Origin: Chionis minor
Lineage: Eukaryota > Chordata > Aves > Charadriiformes > Chionididae
NCBI GenBank assembly: GCA_013398295.1
Contig: VZSF01007302.1
Span: forward strand, 759,547 to 823,546
Length of the DNA stretch: 64,000 bases
Direction of reading: 5' to 3'
The notes beneath the pieces are model-generated. The model worked only from the letters and a program-made list of their open reading frames with translations. It did no database searches and was not told the DNA's origin. Shown in pieces: positions 58,663 to 64,000 of the stretch (position 1 is the stretch's first letter; every line of letters starts with the position of its first letter). Both the position numbers and the translations under genes were made by a program.

Positions 58663-61600
58663 TTCAAAATGGGATGGGCAAGTTCACAGTGGGGTAAAAA
58701 TAAAATACATCAAGGCCAATTCAATTTTAAGACAACACCCCTAATGCAGAAAATCCATGAGCTGCAAAATGGTGGAGAGTATTTGGCTATGTGTTTGTCT
58801 GTTCTTTCAGTCCTCCTTGAGCATCTGCTGGTGGAGACAAGTGGGGGGATAAATGGGCCTGCGGTCATGAAGCTCTCAAGGCAGAAGCTATTATTTTCTT
58901 GACAGGGGCTGGATATGAGCCTTGTACGGGTCCAAAGTACTGCCTGTCTTCTATATATCCATGTTCTGGCAAGAGCAATTGAATCACCTAAAGTAGGTGT
59001 GGTTTAGGTTGGCTAGAGACCCCACAGCCACCTCCACCTCCTGCTTGGAAATTGATGTTCCCGGTGGCTGTTTGATGCTGCCAAGGAGGGCACCTCGTGG
59101 GACACTGCTGGAGAGGGAAGGGGATCTGCAGTGCCCGGCAGAACAACTGCCAGAGCAAAGGTTTTCTGGGAGGTTTTCTTGCGGTGAGGAGCCCAGTGGG
59201 CTCAGGCAGGCTGGGAGTGATGTCCCACCAAGGAGAGGGTGGCTCTTGCACTAGTGGTCAAGGCCAAACACAAAGAGTGTGCTTGGGTGGGGGAGTTCAT
59301 CACATTCGATTTGGGACATTTCCAAAATACACAGCTAGACTAGATCCTTCTAACTTACAGAGAGAAAGAAGCATTTGGTCTGTTTTGGGCATCTGTTTTA
59401 GGATGACATGAGTGGGATTCTTACAAAGGAGGGATCTGTTTCCAAGATGCACAGCCATGCTTAGCTGAATCCCTCTCCTGCTTCTGTGCTAAGAAGGTTT
59501 TCCTTGCAGATAAGGACAAACGCCTTATTTTTCAGGGATTGAAGGAGTGTGTTGAGGCTGCGGTTGGCCCAGACATGTCTGGAGGCTTGATTGCTTTTCT
59601 GAAGCACTGCTGTGGAAGAACTGGTGCATTCAGTCTTATCATCTGTCTGTCCCTGTTGCCTTCTGCCTGTTTAGAAGGGGATTCAGAATTATGTTTAGTT
59701 GAGGTAGAGTGGCCCTGAGCAGGTAAGTCAAGCAGAGGAGCAATGAGCAAGTCCAGCGCCTGGGCTGTGGGAGCTCATCTCCCTGGTTTGAGAGCTGTCC
59801 CCAAATCCCACTCACTCAAGCTCGCTTAACATGAAGCCCCACAAGACCTCACTGTGCTGCTTTTCACTTTTCCCAGCAGCTCTGTACAAATGCAGGGAGT
59901 AAAATCTCAGTGCAATTAGTGGCAAAAAATTCCCACTGACTTCAGTGGGGCCAGGATTTCATGTTAGGCCTAATATTGCCTGTAATTTCCCTTCTGATTA
60001 AGCAAGTGGGCTGAACTGTTCTCAGCGGTGTATCGAGAAAGAGCAGTTCTTTCCACTGCAGGAAATGGGGAGTTCAGTCCTACGTCCGGTACTATATATA
60101 GGAGACACACATCCTCCGTCCCACCAGTGGAGCTCCTTGAATGCTTGTGAACTTCCATGACTTCTTACCAATGGGAATCTCTGCCCACTTGGTCCTCAAG
60201 CAGCTGGAAAGAATTAACCCATGATTAAATTTCTCTCTTCAGTGAAATTTCTTCAGCATATGAAACATTTACTTACGTGAGAACTGATCACTTCACTGCT
60301 TCATTACCGTGAACCTACAGATACTAAATCAAAGTAATTATGCAGCAATGTACTTACATTTTTTTTGCCAGCATCTGCTTCAGAGCGCAAAATGAATTAA
60401 CAGGTTTAATTTTTTTTGGTGGCACCCAGTTAGGCTGGTTGATGTTATCTGGGAACCTTGCCCAGAGGTAGCGTGTAAGACAGTTCGTGTCTGTCAAGTA
60501 AGAAATACCTACAAACAAATTCATCCCCCTCTGTTTTCTGTATCTGAGCTCATGAAGAGAGTGTGTTTGAAGTAAATATCCAGAAATCTTACAAAGAACA
60601 CGAGAACCCCGAGCGCTAACTGGTGAAAACAGGAGAATTCCACAGATTTCTTCCCACCTTTTTTTCCCCTCCAGCGGATAAAATATTTATGGCTTAGCAA
60701 TTGCAGAAAGGGTAAGCGTGTGGCATCCCTAACTTCAGTTTCCCTTGGCATAGATTAAAAGGGCAACAGAATTACCAGGCAATCTTAATAAGGCAAGAGG
60801 TCATAATTTATATCTGCCTGGAGAGATGCAGACCCACCATCTGTGGTGCACTTTACTGGCTGTGAAACTTAATTCAGGAAACCTGGTTTCTCACTGCTTG
60901 GAAGCAAGCAATTTCCCTCTGCCACACTGTGACACCAAGTCAGCCTGATTCTTCATCTATTGCTCTTACGTGCTGCCCTCGGAGCCTGCCTTCAGGCTGC
61001 GGGGACAGTAACACCCCTATCAAAGTTGGTCACCGGGACCTTGCATGAATTTTCCATGTTTGTTTAACAGACAACATTCTGTTTAACCTGTATGGGACGA
61101 GAGAGGTAGAGACCAGGAGATATTTTTCTGAGCTCATCTGAGTAGCAAGTGGCCATGAAAATACGGCAAGCATTGATGGCTTCTCAGAGCTGCTGCTGGG
61201 GAGAGCCATCAAATGTTGCGTTTCAGTAGGTTTAATTCTGTATTAGATGCCGGTGGATGAAAGGTAGGTCAAGTTTGCAGTGTCCCAGAGTCCGAGTCCA
61301 TCCATAACATCCATTTAAACTTTGCTGGCCAGAGATGTCATCCAAGTAGCCATTACTTGGGCAGAGAGGTCAGAAATCTCCCCGCAGATGTTCTGTGCAC
61401 TATGGTGCCTTCGTTCCAATATATTTGTATGACCATGTGTTTCTGAGATCCTAGCTACATACTGGCACTCAGCTGTGCTGGATATGTAGGCATTGAAGCA
61501 CACTTACCCTCAAAATCCGAGGAGATGCATCTGATTTCCAAGCAAAATAATTGTTGTAATTTCCTCCTCAAGGAGTATTAATACCACAGTCAGCTTCTTC

Positions 61601-64000
61601 AGAGCTATGGCCTTTGCTTATGTCCTAATGTTTGAAGGGCTGGTGGGAACCAGTTCACCCTAGAATGGAGCATGTTCCTAACAGAGCTGCCAGCAGAAAC
61701 GCAATTATACCAAGAAATGAGACTGTCAGGCTTCTGCTCTGTTGGGACTTTTGCCTGTCTTCTGGGGCATTTGTGCACTGGGAGACTGTTGCTGGTATCT
61801 TATACTGCTGGGGAAAAAAAAAAAAATGTGGAAAAACCAACAATCTCCATCCTGGGAGCTGGGTTTAGCTATACCATAACAAAAGTCCTTGCTCTTAAGT
61901 AATGCCCTCATTTTCCAGTAGGTGAATCGGCAGCTATGAAAAGCCCAGAGTGCTCCTGCACCTCTGAAGCTGTGGTCAGTAAAATGGCATCAGACTCAGT
62001 CATCTCCCAGTGGTGCTTGGGCAGGTTTCCATCCCGTAAGGAGGCAATGCCTCTTTCCCATTCCTCCGCACCGTCTGTGTACAAGGAGAAGGTGTGCTGG
62101 GATCAGGCACAGAGATGACTTAGTAGTTTCTCATGCAGCAGTCACAGACCAGAAGCCCATTGGGTGACATGCTATGTTATCCCAGTTACAAGGTGGCTTT
62201 TGCCCCAAGGGAAATACAAAACCCTAAGCTGTGCTATCTCTTTCTCTTTAGCATGGGAAGGAAGGAGATGGTACTCTTTTACCCATCTGCTCCTTTTAAA
62301 AAAGTTTTCCATGAGCTCTGTGGAGTCTTTTGCATTTTTTCCATTTTCTGTATTTATTTATCATTTCTGCCTGCAGCTTAAATCGGAGATAATTGCTATT
62401 TCTCTGCCACAGTGCCAGGTGATCTGACTCCCCAGTGTGCTTGAGGACCTTCAAAATTTTCCCAGCTTTTCCAGCAGAATGCATTGCAAAATGGTTGCCC
62501 ACCACCTCCAACAGAATTTGAACACAGGAAATAGCAAATGACAGATTACTCAACCCCTAGGTGGGCTTTTAAAGGGGAAAAAACCCAACTCGGCAGCAAA
62601 AGCTGTGCGTATTCTGTTATCACTGGGAAAGGGTTGCTTGAAAAAAGGAGTTCAGCATCATCTAATTTTTAGAAATTAATAAGTGCAGTGGGACTGGCTT
62701 AGAACAATGCCCTTTTCTCAAAAGGAAAATTTGGTCTCACTAGAATTACAGCTTACGTACGCCAGCATGAACGAAGCGACGGGGGACTCGTTCTGCCTTG
62801 CTTCCAGCCAAGTTTCATCCGTCAACTGGAGATCCTGATGCCAGTCAGTGTCAACTCTGGGTACAGCTGGAGATGAGACATCCCTTGATCATATGGGTAA
62901 ATCTATCCCAGGATCGGGCTGAGTTAATTGGATTTTGGACGTCATGCCAAAACATTGCTTTGAGAAGCTCATGACACAGACGATTAAAGATGTGCATTGC
63001 ACAATGCGGAGCTGGAGACACAAGCTGGATCTTATGATTTGCCATCAAAGGGTTTAGTGCCGTATGGGGAGTGGTTCAGCCGTCACCCTGTTAGCTGTCT
63101 TCCAAGAGCTGGACAGTGAAATGGACATATTTGAGATCTGAGAAGAAAAAGCGCAGAGGTCAGCTCTGATAGAAATTGCGTATTCTGCGAAAGAGAATCA
63201 CCCCTCCAAAGCCTGGGGCTCGTTTGGATCCAGGGACACAGCTGGACTCCATTCGGCTCACTCACAGTCCTTCATCTCTAGACAAATACCACATCACCAG
63301 TTGCAAGGGGGGGGTGTCGTGCCAGTAATAAATCCCCCAATGCTGCATTCCAGGCAGAGCAGCTAATAAATGGGAAAACATTCTGCAGTCGTAAAACCCA
63401 ATGATAACTAAACCACAAAGCAACTCAATCTGGAACAACTTTACCTCAGCTCTATAAAACTAGGAGTCACACAGAGATTTGGAAAAAGAGTTTTTCCCAA
63501 GCTGGCAAGTGTCGTCTCCAGCAGTAAATCACAAAGCCAATATGCCTGTGGGTACTGCCATCGGAGCATGGTGATAATCTAGAAAGAGCAAGTCTCCGAG
63601 TCTTCTAGTTAATGTAGAAAATCTCCTGGGGTACATTGCCTGGTCATCTCTTAGAAAGTCAAGAGTCAGAGTAATTGGATTTGCATTTGTCTTGCCAGTC
63701 ACCAGAGGTGTTAGTGTGCTACCAACTGCTGATCTAATCTTTCTAGCTTCCATTGCATCACTGTACTCCAGCTCTCATATATAAATCCGTATAAAAGCCC
63801 TTACTGGACCTTAGAGACACTCTGGCTTTTCCTTTTTAGGTAAAAACAAACAAACAAACAAACTACTCGGTTTTGTCTGCATGATTTCTTTGTGGTTTTG
63901 AAGAGGAATGGGAGTGGGGTGTTTTTTCCAGTCCCTGCCTTGAAAAGTATGTTTCATTTGCTTTTCCCAAATTGCTTGTGATTTGAGGCAAGACCAAATA
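58663..64000. other. Unique sequence, no gene seen
   Basis: It contains an A run at 61806-61818, a G run at 63307-63314 and a (AAAC)5 microsatellite at 63844-63863. The region 63420-63720 includes an exact octamer ATTTGCAT (63679-63686) seven bases after a TAATTG core, which could be a regulatory module. No exon is supported; frames do not exceed 104 codons. Confidence 0.45.
63844..63863. repeat. (AAAC)5 microsatellite
   Basis: Five uninterrupted AAAC units. Confidence 0.95.

Noticed and set aside
1..64000. Bacterial or viral gene systems, CRISPR arrays, tRNA or rRNA genes
   Set aside because: No dense coding, no regularly spaced repeats and no B-box (GGTTCGAATCC-like) sequences were found; the repeat content is avian.

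Overview
The window looks like nuclear DNA from a bird. It is AT-leaning, has no dense coding sequence, and its recognisable interspersed repeats are almost all CR1 LINEs with the avian 3' end (the 'AGAATCATAGAATC... GGTTGGAAGGGACCT' or 'TTCCAACC... ATTCTATGATTCT' signature). There is also one solo LTR of an endogenous-retrovirus family that I recall from many birds. I saw no mammalian SINEs. The LTR and the mixture of CR1 subfamilies would fit a non-galliform, probably neoavian, bird, but that is recall-based inference and not shown by the window alone. I cannot name the species, chromosome or locus.

I found no protein-coding gene or exon that I can support, and no tRNA, rRNA, CRISPR array or operon. 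The long open frames are either relics of CR1 reverse transcriptase or chance frames. The window is most easily read as intergenic or deep intronic sequence.

Layout. 1-3 kb: a short CpG-dense patch (498-574), a perfect 16-bp hairpin (1186-1224), a possible LTR piece (1424-1700), and a CR1 3' tail abutting an old opposite-strand CR1 (1949-3070). 5-8.3 kb: an ancient minus-strand LINE endonuclease/linker relic (5156-5780), then the best preserved CR1 of the window (6805-8267, minus), with a ruined catalytic motif and an internal deletion of about 290 bp. 10.7-11.3 kb: a second LTR-like segment related to the one at 1.4 kb. 17-26 kb: scattered CR1 fragments and a small minisatellite. 26.54-27.12 kb: the solo LTR. 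28 kb: an internal CR1 fragment. 32.2-33.8 kb: three CR1s nested inside one another. 34.3-34.5 kb: a G-run with an undetermined base, then a cluster of perfect palindromes. 39.3-41.4 kb: a very old plus-strand CR1 of the reptile/amniote type. 43.0 kb: a 75-bp pure pyrimidine tract. 46.1, 54.6 and 58.6 kb: further CR1 3' ends. The remaining sequence is apparently unique; several AT-rich stretches look like conserved noncoding DNA but cannot be confirmed here.

Nothing in the window points to a new biological system. The most informative structures are the nested CR1 chronology, the perfect hairpin, the palindrome cluster, the pyrimidine tract and the ancient CR1 relic. All CR1 and LTR identifications rest on consensus sequences I remember and on comparison of copies within the window; no database search was run.
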